DNA of 64,000 bases, taken from NCBI GenBank assembly GCA_023432985.1, contig JAEZEQ010000042.1:1-64000 (forward strand). Direction: 5' to 3'. The DNA comes from Bacteroidota bacterium. Lineage in GTDB: Bacteria; Bacteroidota; Bacteroidia; CAIKAF01. The translations under genes were made by a program, and so were the position numbers. Position 1 is the first letter of the stretch. The number at the start of each line of letters is the position of its first letter. The notes under the pieces were generated by a model. The model was not told the origin of the DNA. It ran no database searches and saw only the letters and a list, made by a program, of their open reading frames with translations. Of the stretch, positions 34,257 through 42,847 are shown piece by piece.

Positions 34257-36725
34257 ATGAAATTCGAAATACTTGACAAATTGACATTAGATAGACAGGA
34301 TGATGACTCGGAATTCATCCCTCTTATTACCGACGATTCGGATGAAAATTTCAAAGAAGGCAATTTGCCCAATGAATTACCCATTTTACCCTTGCGCAAT
34401 ACGGTATTATTTCCGGGTGTGGTGATACCCATTACCGTTGGGCGCGACAAAAGCATAAAATTGATACAAGATGCCAATAAGGGCAATAAATTCATAGGGG
34501 TAACCACACAAAAAGACGTACAAATCGAGAATCCCGAATTCGAAGATTTACATAAAGTGGGTATTGCCGCACAAATACTTAAGGTATTAAAAATGCCTGA
34601 TGGCACAACCACCTGCATCATACAGGGCCGTCGTAAAATCTTACTTCTCGACGAAGTGGCTCAGGAACCTTATTTCAAAGCCACCTATAGCATATTAAAA
34701 GATAAAATCCCTGCCAAAAACGATAAAGAATTCAACGCCTTAGTCAGCAATTTGAAAGAGCTGGCCATTCAGATAATCGAGCAGTCGCCGGAGATGCCTA
34801 CGGAAGCCACATTTGCCATAAAGAATATAGAAAGTTTGCCTTTTCTGATTCATTTTATCAGCAGCAATATGAATGCCGGAATCAGCGAGAAACAAAGCAT
34901 ACTCGAGATGACGGATGTGAAACAAAAGGCGATGAAAGTGCTGGAGATTTTATCGAACGAACTTCAAATGCTGGAGCTGAAAAATCAGATTCGCAATAAA
35001 GTAAAAACCGATTTAGACAAGCAGCAACGCGATTATTTCCTGCATCAGCAATTGCGTCAGATTCAGGAGGAATTAGGTGAAGGAAGTGCTAAGGATATTG
35101 AAAATTTAAGAGCCAAAGCCGAACAAAAAAAATGGTCTGCCGAGGTAGCTGAAGTTTTCGAAAAAGAAATCGGAAAATTGGAGCGCACAAATCCCGCTTC
35201 GCCCGATTACGGAGTCAGCATGAATTATGTTGAACTACTTTTAGACCTACCTTGGAATGAATATACCCAAGACATATTCGATTTAGATTTTGCCCGTAAA
35301 ATATTGAATCGGGATCATTTCGGGATGGACAAGGTAAAGAAACGTATCGTAGAACATTTGGCCGTTTTACGCCTGAAAGGGGATATGAAAGCTCCCATAC
35401 TTTGTCTTGTGGGACCTCCGGGTGTGGGAAAAACCTCTTTGGGAAAATCCATAGCCGAGGCATTAGGACGTAAATATGTGCGCGTAGCATTGGGCGGATT
35501 AAAAGATGAGAGCGAAATCCGCGGACACAGAAAAACCTATATTGGAGCTATGCCCGGCCGTATAATTCAAAATATCAAAAAAGTGAAAAGTTCGAATCCG
35601 GTTTTCATTTTAGACGAGCTCGATAAATTGGGTAATTCTTTTCAGGGAGATCCTTCATCGGCCTTACTTGAAGTATTGGATCCGGAGCAAAATACCACCT
35701 TTCACGACAATTATTTAGATTTAGATTACGATTTAAGTAAAGTCTTTTTTATTGCTACGGCAAATTCGTTGAATCAGATTCAGCCTGCTCTGCTCGATCG
35801 TATGGAAATCATACATGTGAGTGGATACAGCACTGAAGAGAAAGTGGAAATTGCCCTGCGTCATCTTGTGCAAAAACAATGTTTAGAAAACGGTATAAAA
35901 AAATCGGATTTAAAGCTTACAAAAAAGAGCCTGGAATTCATCATTGAGAATTATACACGCGAAAGCGGAGTTCGAAATCTGGAAAGAAAAATAGGTTCCA
36001 TTGCCCGATATATTGCCGTTAAAAAGGCCGAATCGGAGCCTTTGCCGGGAAATATCACCATAAAATTGGCAGAAGAAATCCTTGGCCCCCCATACGGTAG
36101 AGAGAAATATATAGGAAATAAATTTGCCGGTGTAGTGGCCGGATTGGGGTGGACTCCCGTAGGTGGAGATATTCTGTATATAGAAAGTCTGATTACCAAA
36201 GGTAAGGGCAAGTTAACCCTCACCGGAAGTTTGGGGAATGTAATGAAAGAAAGTGCGCTTATCGCATTGGAATATTTCAAAAGCAAATCAGATCTTTTTG
36301 GTGTTCCTTATAGCCTTTTCGACCATAGCAATATTCACATACACGTACCCGAGGGTGCTACACCCAAAGACGGCCCTTCTGCAGGAATCACCATGTTCAC
36401 CAGTATAGCATCTGCATTTACCCAAAGAATGGTAAAAGATAAACTGGCGATGACGGGCGAGATTACCCTGCGCGGTGAAGTATTGCCTGTGGGTGGAATT
36501 AAAGAAAAAATACTTGCGGCCAAAAGAGGAGGCATAGAAGAGATTATACTTTGCGAAAAAAACAGGAAAGATATAATGGAAATAGAGCCTGAATATTTAG
36601 AAGGTTTGCATTTTCATTATGTAACCCGCATGGATGAAGTGGCGCAGATTGCACTTACAGATAAAAAAGTAAAAAATCCGCTTCCTGTAGAAAAATGGAT
36701 CCCCAACAAAACGGCTAAAAAATAA
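34257..36725 (+). CDS. lon: ATP-dependent protease Lon
   Basis: 822 residues, full length. LON substrate-binding domain (LPILPLRNTVLFPGVVIPIT near residue 41), a coiled-coil region, AAA+ module with Walker A GPPGVGKTS at about 386-394 and Walker B VFILDELDK, and the C-terminal S16 protease with PKDGPSAGITM (catalytic Ser near 709) and GGIKEKILAAKRGG (catalytic Lys). The enzyme degrades damaged and regulatory proteins in the cytoplasm. murQ follows after three bases. Regulation is discussed at 34158-34234. Confidence 0.97.
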   Translation: MKFEILDKLTLDRQDDDSEFIPLITDDSDENFKEGNLPNELPILPLRNTVLFPGVVIPITVGRDKSIKLIQDANKGNKFIGVTTQKDVQIENPEFEDLHKVGIAAQILKVLKMPDGTTTCIIQGRRKILLLDEVAQEPYFKATYSILKDKIPAKNDKEFNALVSNLKELAIQIIEQSPEMPTEATFAIKNIESLPFLIHFISSNMNAGISEKQSILEMTDVKQKAMKVLEILSNELQMLELKNQIRNKVKTDLDKQQRDYFLHQQLRQIQEELGEGSAKDIENLRAKAEQKKWSAEVAEVFEKEIGKLERTNPASPDYGVSMNYVELLLDLPWNEYTQDIFDLDFARKILNRDHFGMDKVKKRIVEHLAVLRLKGDMKAPILCLVGPPGVGKTSLGKSIAEALGRKYVRVALGGLKDESEIRGHRKTYIGAMPGRIIQNIKKVKSSNPVFILDELDKLGNSFQGDPSSALLEVLDPEQNTTFHDNYLDLDYDLSKVFFIATANSLNQIQPALLDRMEIIHVSGYSTEEKVEIALRHLVQKQCLENGIKKSDLKLTKKSLEFIIENYTRESGVRNLERKIGSIARYIAVKKAESEPLPGNITIKLAEEILGPPYGREKYIGNKFAGVVAGLGWTPVGGDILYIESLITKGKGKLTLTGSLGNVMKESALIALEYFKSKSDLFGVPYSLFDHSNIHIHVPEGATPKDGPSAGITMFTSIASAFTQRMVKDKLAMTGEITLRGEVLPVGGIKEKILAAKRGGIEEIILCEKNRKDIMEIEPEYLEGLHFHYVTRMDEVAQIALTDKKVKNPLPVEKWIPNKTAKK

Positions 36726-36728
36726 GCC

Positions 36729-37538
36729 ATGAAAATAACCGAATCAGATAGTCTATATTCAGATCTGGAAAACAGATCCATTTCCGAAATTCTGCATGGC
36801 ATTAATGCAGAAGATAAGAAAGTGGCCGAGGCTATTTCAAAAGAAATGTCTGCTATAGAAGCATTGGCCGAGGCATATACACAGACTATTGCTGCAGGAA
36901 ACAAGGTATTTTACATAGGCGCCGGCACAAGCGGCCGATTGGGCATTGTGGATGCGAGCGAACTGCCTCCGACATACGGATTGGAACATGGGCGGGTGAT
37001 TGGATTGATTGCAGGCGGGGATGAGGCCATCCGAAAAGCCGTAGAATTTGCCGAAGATAATGTAGATGCAGCTTGGACGGATTTAACAAAACACGGGATA
37101 AAAAAAGACGATTTAGTCATCGGTATTGCGGCCTCCGGCTCAACACCCTATGTGGTGGGGGGATTGAAAACAGCCCGGGAAAACGGCATTCGAACCGGCT
37201 GTATAAGCTCCAACCCACAAGCTTCCATATTGGCCTATTCCGACTATCCTGTTTGTGTGGTAACCGGACCTGAATTTGTAACCGGAAGCACGCGCATGAA
37301 ATCGGGGACTGCCCAGAAATTGGTATTAAACATGATATCCACGGCAGCCATGATAAAAAACAATAGGGTTAAGGGCAATAAAATGGTGGATATGACACCC
37401 ACCAATCATAAACTTGTGAAGCGGGGAATTGAAATGATCTGCGACAGCATTCCAGTAAGCCGTGACGAAGCAGCACAATTATTAGAAAGCCAAGGAAGCG
37501 TAAGAAAAGCAATAGATTACTATCTGAAAAATCTCTAA
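36729..37538 (+). CDS. murQ: N-acetylmuramic acid 6-phosphate etherase
   Basis: 269 residues. MurQ removes the lactyl ether from MurNAc-6-phosphate to give GlcNAc-6-phosphate in cell-wall recycling. SIS-domain motifs: YIGAGTSGRLGIVDASELPP near residue 56, GIAASGSTPYVVGGL, and the signature TGSTRMKSGTAQKLVLNM. The C-terminal UBA-like tail (SVRKAIDYYL) is present. It is three bases downstream of lon with no signal between, so they are co-transcribed. No MurNAc kinase (anmK) or PTS gene is beside it. Confidence 0.96.
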   Translation: MKITESDSLYSDLENRSISEILHGINAEDKKVAEAISKEMSAIEALAEAYTQTIAAGNKVFYIGAGTSGRLGIVDASELPPTYGLEHGRVIGLIAGGDEAIRKAVEFAEDNVDAAWTDLTKHGIKKDDLVIGIAASGSTPYVVGGLKTARENGIRTGCISSNPQASILAYSDYPVCVVTGPEFVTGSTRMKSGTAQKLVLNMISTAAMIKNNRVKGNKMVDMTPTNHKLVKRGIEMICDSIPVSRDEAAQLLESQGSVRKAIDYYLKNL

Positions 37539-37760
37539 AACAGCTTCCATTGAGCCATCTTTGCGGAAAGGGCGAAGATTGAATTCCCGTTCATATCATT
37601 AGGGCTTCAAGAAATCCATATTAAATTATTATCAGGTGTGAAAAATTCAATTATTTTTCATTAATTTGGGGCAGAATATAAATGCATTATTGTATAAAAA
37701 GATACCACCAAAAACCCGTTAACACATCAACCAAATATAAACAATACACCTTACATTAAA

Positions 37761-39350
37761 ATGAAAAAACATCTACTACTGGTGAGCAGCCTATTAATGG
37801 GTAGCTACGCTGCAATGGCACAATGTCCTACAAATCCGGTTTCCGGAGATTTAATTATCAGTTCTGATATTACCTTAAGCGGTTTGTATCAGGTTAGCGG
37901 GACATTCAAAATAGAACCCGGGGTGACCGTAACCGTTGAGCCATATACAGTGGCCAATTGCGGCTCGCTTCGTGTTGAGGCTTCAAAAATAGATATTCAA
38001 GGCAATATAAATGCCGATTATGCCGGTTATCCGGGTGGAAATGCGGGTGTGGGAGCTGTAAACGTTAGTTCGCCCACCAATTCGCAAGCATCACTAACCG
38101 GATGTGCCAATAAAGATAATCCGGGACAAATCGTAGTAGGCGGCGGAATGGCCGGTACGGCCGGAAACGGTCCGGGAGCAGGTCTTGCGGGATCAAACGG
38201 ATCAAACGGATCCGGGCCTAAGCAAACCTGTGAAAACAACGGTGATAAATATGGAATGGTGCCCGGTAGCGGTGGAGCAGGCGGCGGTGGCGGCGGCTCT
38301 TACGGCGGTAACGGAGGTAACGGCGGTAACGGCGGTAACGGAAGTGGCACACATTCAGGATCAGGTGTATCTATCAATACAGCTTATTCGGTATTGGCCG
38401 GAATTGGCGGTCCGGGTGGATTAGCCGGAAGCATTTATGGAACAGATTCAGGAAATGATATAGACTTAGGTTCGGGTGGAGCCGGCTCCGGTGGCGGAGG
38501 ACGCTCATTTTACACAGGGACAGACGGAAATCGTGGTGGTTATGGCGGCGGTGCCGTATCCTTAATTGCAAGTGATACTTTACTAGTTTCGGGTACAATT
38601 TCTGCAAATGGAGAAAATGGATTAGACGGAGGTAAAGGAGCCAATGGCGATAAAACTGCCGATTGTTGCGGAGATGCTTGTAACGACTTAGGTGAAAGGA
38701 CCTTGTCTTCAGGAGCAGGTGGTGGTGCCGGTTCAGGTGCAGGATCCGGTGGAGGTATTTTACTTGAAGCGCCTCTTTATTCGGCCATTACGGGTACACT
38801 TTCGGCCAACGGTGGAAATGGCGGAAACGGTGGAAACGGTGGAAACGGACGTTCAGATTCTTATGACGGTGGCGTATTCTGCGGAACACAAAATACATCA
38901 ACAGGAAACGGAACTGCAGGTCAGGCCGGTGGATCCGGATCCGGAGGTCGTATTAAAATTTTTACAACCGATTGCGCTGAGAATATTCTTAGTCCAAGCT
39001 ATAGCATCAGCGGTGGTGCAAGTGCCGATTCGGGGACTTATCACAACGGACTTAATACTTGTTTTGTAGATTATACTTCAATTCATAATCAGGCAAACGA
39101 AGCCAATTTCAATGTATTCCCAAATCCGGCTTCAGATATTGCCTATATCAAAATGCATAACGGAAACTTCAATCAGAATGCTACATTGAGTGTATACGAC
39201 AATGCCGGAAGAAGAGTATGGGTTCAAAACCTAAACGGTCAAAGCGGAAACACAGTTCAACTGAATGTAAGCAGTTTCCAAACAGGTTCTTATATCATCG
39301 TATTAGAAAATGCGCAAGGTAGAAGTACCCAAAAATTAATTAAATACTAA
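37761..39350 (+). CDS. Glycine-rich T9SS surface protein with (GGN)n repeats
   Basis: 529 residues. Signal peptide (LLLVSSLLMGSYAAMAQ), a short beta-rich region starting CPTNPVSGDL, then about 320 residues very rich in Gly, Asn and Ser, including two runs of GGNGGNGGNGGN. The DNA of each run is four copies of a 9-bp unit (38304-38339, 38811-38846). About a dozen cysteines are spread through the mature part, so disulfides are likely. The last 80 residues are a T9SS type A sorting domain (FNVFPNPASD, VYDNAGRRVW, GSYIIVLENAQG). A polyglycine-II-like fold as in other GGx-repeat proteins is inferred. Possible adhesin or matrix protein; no enzyme motif. Two bases separate it from the PhoD-like gene. 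Confidence 0.85.
   Translation: MKKHLLLVSSLLMGSYAAMAQCPTNPVSGDLIISSDITLSGLYQVSGTFKIEPGVTVTVEPYTVANCGSLRVEASKIDIQGNINADYAGYPGGNAGVGAVNVSSPTNSQASLTGCANKDNPGQIVVGGGMAGTAGNGPGAGLAGSNGSNGSGPKQTCENNGDKYGMVPGSGGAGGGGGGSYGGNGGNGGNGGNGSGTHSGSGVSINTAYSVLAGIGGPGGLAGSIYGTDSGNDIDLGSGGAGSGGGGRSFYTGTDGNRGGYGGGAVSLIASDTLLVSGTISANGENGLDGGKGANGDKTADCCGDACNDLGERTLSSGAGGGAGSGAGSGGGILLEAPLYSAITGTLSANGGNGGNGGNGGNGRSDSYDGGVFCGTQNTSTGNGTAGQAGGSGSGGRIKIFTTDCAENILSPSYSISGGASADSGTYHNGLNTCFVDYTSIHNQANEANFNVFPNPASDIAYIKMHNGNFNQNATLSVYDNAGRRVWVQNLNGQSGNTVQLNVSSFQTGSYIIVLENAQGRSTQKLIKY
38304..38339 (+). repeat. Tandem 9-bp repeat, four units
   Basis: Four units of GG(C/A)GGTAAC in frame, each encoding Gly-Gly-Asn. Such an in-frame minisatellite can change copy number by slippage without breaking the gene. 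Confidence 0.8.
38811..38846 (+). repeat. Tandem 9-bp repeat, four units
   Basis: Four units of GG(T/C)GGAAA(C/T) in frame, again Gly-Gly-Asn. The peptide is the same as in the first array but the codons differ (GGTAAC there, GGAAAC here). Confidence 0.8.
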
Positions 39351-39352
39351 GC

Positions 39353-41248
39353 ATGAAGCATCTTCTCATCACTGCCGGTTTTTTTATACTAACCGGCATT
39401 TTTCAATTGCAAGCCCAGGAAACCAGAGCGCTCAGCTTTAATCCGGTCTTAAAACCATTTTATCATGGGGTTGCTTCCGGAGATCCAACGCCTAATAAAG
39501 TAATCATTTGGACACGTGTAACCCCCGACAGTGGATTTGTAGGCATGGCTATGGTCGACTGGCGTATGGCGCTGGATACAGGGATGACTCAGATTGTTCA
39601 ATCGGGAACCTATGTAACGGATGCCACAAAAGACTATACGGTAAAAGTGGATGTAGGCGGATTAAATCCGAATACCTATTACTATTACGAATTCACCTAC
39701 GATTCATTAAATTCCATCCGAGGTCGCACGCGCACCACGCCATCACAGGCGCAAATGCAGGACAGTCTGAGGTTTGGCGTAGTTTCATGCTCCAATTATG
39801 AGGCCGGTTTTTTCAATGCCTACCGCATATTAAATGAAAGAAATGATATAGATGCCGTAATACATTTGGGCGATTATATTTACGAATACGAACATAATGG
39901 TTATTCCTACAATGCCACAGCCGGAAGAGTATGGGAGCCTGCCAATGAAATTATTACCTTATACGATTATAGAACCCGATACAATTGCTATAAGCTCGAT
40001 AATGACTTGATGCGTTTGCACCAAAATTTTCCGTTTATAATGGTATGGGATGATCATGAAAGTGCCAACGACAGTTATACCGATGGTGCCGAAAACCATA
40101 ATGCGGGAGAAGGAAGCTGGGTCGACAGAAAATCGGCATCGCAACGTGCCTATATGGAATGGAATCCCATTCGTCCACAAGCTCCCAACGACAATTCACT
40201 GATATACCGTAAGCTCAATTTTGGCCCGCTTATGGATTTGATTATGCTCGATACACGTCTGATCGGACGAGAAGTACAAAGCGGAACAACCGGCTCTACG
40301 GTTACAAATCCAAATCGCACCATACTTGGCACAACGCAGTACAACTGGCTTTGCACACAATTGCTCAATACCCAAACCAAATGGAAAATCCTTGGTCAAC
40401 AGGTGATGTTTGCTCCATTAACCGCATTCGGCTTAGCTGTAAACGGCGATCAATGGGATGGATATCCAGCCGAAAGGAATAAGATTATGAGCTTTGTAAT
40501 GGCTAATGATGTGAAAAACGTGGCTGTATTAACCGGTGATATTCATACTGCATGGGCCAATGACGTACCAACGGCAAATTACAACAGCAATGGTAACGGA
40601 TCTGCATTTGTGGAATTTGTAACCACAAGCGTTACTTCGCCCGGCTCACCTTTGGGCGGACTCGGAGTTGGCACAATAAAGCTGGCAAATCCACATATCA
40701 AATATGTAAATCTCGACAAAAAAGGATTCTTAATATTGGATGTAAATCAGAATAAAATTCAAAGCGATTATTTTTTCTTGAATTCAATCAATACCAGTAA
40801 TAACAATTATTATTACGAAGATTCCTACTATTCCAATGCCGGAGAAAGGTTTTTAAGGCATACCAGCACGGTGGCTTTTCCTCGTCCGGGGCTTACAGAT
40901 ATAGTTCATGCCCCATTATGGCCGAGGCCTATGCCGGTTATCGAAGATACAAGCGGTACGGTAGACCCGCCGGTATCGGTTCAGGAAGTGGAGGAACCAG
41001 TGGTTGTGGGTGTATATCCCAATCCGTTCAGCGAAGGATTTTCCATCCAAATCTATCTGCCCCAAAACGGACCCGTACTATTCGAAATTCGCAATTTGGC
41101 CGGACAATTATTGTCGCAAACAAAAAATACATATCAAAGCGGATTACAATTTATTCCAGTGCAAACCCCACAATTGGCCAATGGAATATATCTACTCCAT
41201 ATCCAATATCCGGGCGGAACCAAAACGGTGAAAATGGTGAAACAATAA
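39353..41248 (+). CDS. PhoD-like alkaline phosphatase with T9SS sorting domain
   Basis: 631 residues. Signal peptide (LLITAGFFILTGIFQLQAQ). A PhoD N-terminal beta domain (HGVASGDPTPNKVIIWTRVT, near residues 38-57) is followed by the metallophosphatase domain: FGVVSCSNYEAGFF, HLGDYIYEYE with metal-binding Asp, MVWDDHESANDSY and VLTGDIHTAWAND. Known PhoD enzymes are phosphodiesterases/monoesterases with Ca and Fe. The C-terminal 80 residues are a T9SS type A sorting domain (GVYPNPFSEG, IRNLAGQLL, GIYLLHIQYPGG). It lies two bases after the glycine-rich gene, so both are made and exported together. Terminator follows at once. Confidence 0.94.
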   Translation: MKHLLITAGFFILTGIFQLQAQETRALSFNPVLKPFYHGVASGDPTPNKVIIWTRVTPDSGFVGMAMVDWRMALDTGMTQIVQSGTYVTDATKDYTVKVDVGGLNPNTYYYYEFTYDSLNSIRGRTRTTPSQAQMQDSLRFGVVSCSNYEAGFFNAYRILNERNDIDAVIHLGDYIYEYEHNGYSYNATAGRVWEPANEIITLYDYRTRYNCYKLDNDLMRLHQNFPFIMVWDDHESANDSYTDGAENHNAGEGSWVDRKSASQRAYMEWNPIRPQAPNDNSLIYRKLNFGPLMDLIMLDTRLIGREVQSGTTGSTVTNPNRTILGTTQYNWLCTQLLNTQTKWKILGQQVMFAPLTAFGLAVNGDQWDGYPAERNKIMSFVMANDVKNVAVLTGDIHTAWANDVPTANYNSNGNGSAFVEFVTTSVTSPGSPLGGLGVGTIKLANPHIKYVNLDKKGFLILDVNQNKIQSDYFFLNSINTSNNNYYYEDSYYSNAGERFLRHTSTVAFPRPGLTDIVHAPLWPRPMPVIEDTSGTVDPPVSVQEVEEPVVVGVYPNPFSEGFSIQIYLPQNGPVLFEIRNLAGQLLSQTKNTYQSGLQFIPVQTPQLANGIYLLHIQYPGGTKTVKMVKQ

Positions 41249-41254
41249 GTATAG

Positions 41255-41282
41255 AAAACCTCGACAAAGTCGGGGTTTTTTC
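41255..41282 (+). terminator. Intrinsic terminator after the PhoD-like gene
   Basis: AAAACCTCGAC / GTCGGGGTTTT stem (one G-T pair) with AAA loop, running into TTTTTTC. Confidence 0.85.
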
Positions 41283-41293
41283 TTTTAAATTTT

Positions 41294-41301
41294 TACCTTT
41301 G
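41294..41301 (+). promoter_or_regulatory. TAnnTTTG promoter -7 box before a GTG start
   Basis: TACCTTTG, four bases before the GTG at 41306. Confidence 0.55.
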
Positions 41302-41305
41302 TAAG

Positions 41306-41653
41306 GTGTTTAAGACGCGTTTTCAAAATAATAAATTGTCCATTGTTTTATTAAGCATTGGACTTCTGCTTTTTCAAATTTTCCAGACTCAATGGAACCA
41401 TAGGCCGGTTTCAGATAAGGAAAATACAGAGAAAATAGTAGTCTATACACCTGTACAATCAAACCCACACGTACAAAAGGAAAACGATTTTAAACCCGGG
41501 TCAGTTCCCTTTTATCTCGGCTTATGGCAAAGCACTTTTAGCCTGAATGACAAAACTCGTTTTTCGACCAGAGCAAGCGAATTAAAAGTGATTAAAGGGA
41601 TTTGTTTCGCCCAAATACAATCCTATATTAAATTGCGGGTCTTGCGCCTGTAA
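41306..41653 (+). CDS. Hypothetical single-span membrane protein
   Basis: 115 residues from GTG 41306, supported by a -7 box four bases upstream and a terminator before that. A basic N terminus (FKTRFQNNK) leads into one hydrophobic helix (LSIVLLSIGLLLFQIF), as in a type II membrane protein or an uncleaved signal. The remainder is polar, with KIVVYTPVQSNPHV, and ends in a basic tail. No family is recognised. The coding quality is modest and the C terminus could be shortened by decay, but the promoter makes expression plausible. Confidence 0.55.
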   Translation: MFKTRFQNNKLSIVLLSIGLLLFQIFQTQWNHRPVSDKENTEKIVVYTPVQSNPHVQKENDFKPGSVPFYLGLWQSTFSLNDKTRFSTRASELKVIKGICFAQIQSYIKLRVLRL

Positions 41654-41691
41654 AATCCCATTTTCTTTTCGCGTTATTTCTAGCCTGTGCA

Positions 41692-41703
41692 CCTATGCAT
41701 AGG
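41692..41703. repeat. 12-bp perfect palindrome CCTATGCATAGG
   Basis: It stands 36 bases before a 31-codon membrane peptide gene in a short intergenic gap. It is a possible operator; nothing else supports this. Confidence 0.35.
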
Positions 41704-41738
41704 AAGATTCGTATTGTATTATTTAATTCAAAAAGAAA

Positions 41739-41834
41739 ATGGAAAACAATTCAAAATCGTCCGGTAAGTGGACGGGCATATGGCTTATGACAGCCATAAT
41801 CGTATTATTGATTTTAGCTAAAATTCTATTATAA
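41739..41834 (+). CDS. 31-residue single-span membrane peptide
   Basis: ATG 41739 to TAA 41832-41834. A polar N terminus (MENNSKSSGKWTG) leads into one helix (IWLMTAIIVLLILAKILL) that runs to the end. A strong terminator follows its stop by one base, and a 12-bp palindrome lies 36 bases upstream, so this is a compact transcription unit and not random sequence. Hydrophobic peptides of this size can be transporter subunits, stress peptides or type I toxins; no antisense RNA promoter was found to support the last. Confidence 0.5.
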   Translation: MENNSKSSGKWTGIWLMTAIIVLLILAKILL

Positions 41835-41835
41835 T

Positions 41836-41861
41836 AAAAGGGCCTTCGGGCTCTTTTTTTT
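41836..41861 (+). terminator. Intrinsic terminator with TTCG loop
   Basis: AAAAGGGCC, loop TTCG, GGCTCTTTT, then more T residues. It ends the membrane-peptide unit and touches the end of the convergent TauE/SafE gene; its A-rich left arm may also serve the minus strand. Confidence 0.85.
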
Positions 41862-42627
41862 ATCCTATTTCGAAAAAGAAAGACCACAACTGATATAAAC
41901 CTATAGCCGCTACTATAAGTAGAACCATATTACTGAATCTTTCTTCGGATATATGTTTTAATATCCTTTTCCCGAGGTAACTGCCTAAGAGACTCATCAG
42001 TATAAGTCCGGGGAATACCCATAACACTTCACGTTGTATGTACCCATTGAAAAAATAAACCCCGGTTCGCGCCAAATCAATGCCCAGATCTATCCATGCC
42101 GAACTGGCAATAAACACATCCTTTTCGAGCTGCATGGCGCTCAGCACTAGACCGCGTATTGCTCCACCCGTACCAATAAATCCGGCTAAAAATCCGCTCG
42201 ACAAACCTCCCAGAAAATAATTTTTCTCGGAAATACGCAAGCGTTTATTCCTGAACAAAAGCATGAAAATACTTAGTCCAATCAATACAATAGCCAAAAT
42301 CAACTTGAAAATATTACTTTGAATATACTGACTTAAATATGCGCCAATGATGACAAAAATCACCGAAGGTAAACCCAGCCAAAGCAAGAGTTTTCGATCT
42401 ATATTCCGGCGAAACAGGTAAATTTTAAATAGATTAGAAAATACATGAAACAGGGCAGTTACCCCCAAAACGGTAGAAAAGTCGAAAAACATGCCGGCCA
42501 TGGGAACAAAGAGGACGGAGGAGCCAAAACCGCTGACCGTACCTAAAATTTCGGCCACTAATGCCAAAAAAAAGAAAAGCAAAATCTGCTCCCAACCTAA
42601 GGGAATACTTTGTATAAAATCCGACAC
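41860..42627 (-). CDS. TauE/SafE family anion exporter
   Basis: 255 residues from GTG 42627 (TTG 42633 is the alternative). The frame continues to 42756, but a TACTTTTG box (42650-42657) puts the transcript start inside that extension, and family proteins start just before the first helix. About eight hydrophobic segments; EILGTVSGFGSSVLFVPM in the first repeat and FLAGFIGTGGAIRGLVL in the second are the paired TauE/SafE motifs. Members move sulfite, sulfoacetate or related organic anions. Divergent from a TetR-type regulator that may control it. Confidence 0.85.
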   Translation of the reverse strand: MSDFIQSIPLGWEQILLFFFLALVAEILGTVSGFGSSVLFVPMAGMFFDFSTVLGVTALFHVFSNLFKIYLFRRNIDRKLLLWLGLPSVIFVIIGAYLSQYIQSNIFKLILAIVLIGLSIFMLLFRNKRLRISEKNYFLGGLSSGFLAGFIGTGGAIRGLVLSAMQLEKDVFIASSAWIDLGIDLARTGVYFFNGYIQREVLWVFPGLILMSLLGSYLGKRILKHISEERFSNMVLLIVAAIGLYQLWSFFFEIG

Positions 42628-42649
42628 TAGCAATACTCTGATTAAACGC

Positions 42650-42657
42650 CAAAAGTA
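42650..42657 (-). promoter_or_regulatory. TAnnTTTG promoter -7 box for the TauE/SafE gene
   Basis: TACTTTTG on the minus strand, 16-22 bases before the TTG/GTG starts. Confidence 0.5.
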
Positions 42658-42847
42658 AGCAATAATAAGACGATAAATGACTAAAAAACATCTTAAGCTA
42701 AAAATCTCCTTAGATAATCCCAAGGCGCTAAAGGAGCACATAAAACTGTCTAACAAACATATACAGATCCTTCGCTTCTACACAACAGCAAGTACACTAT
42801 TTTTCACAAAGAAGTTGCATTGTTGAAAATTATTAATAAATTGTGCT

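Noticed and set aside
38185..39069. Frames rich in Val-Thr-Ala or Glu-Thr-Val within the glycine-rich gene
   Set aside because: They come from reading the 9-bp GGN repeats in another frame.
42628..42756. 43-codon N-terminal extension of the TauE/SafE gene
   Set aside because: It lies upstream of the promoter box at 42650-42657 for the most part and adds residues not found in the family.
42677..42826. 49-codon plus-strand frame (MTKKHLKLKISLDNPK...) upstream of the TetR gene
   Set aside because: No promoter box, no motif, and it overlaps the exporter's promoter; kept only as something to compare in relatives.
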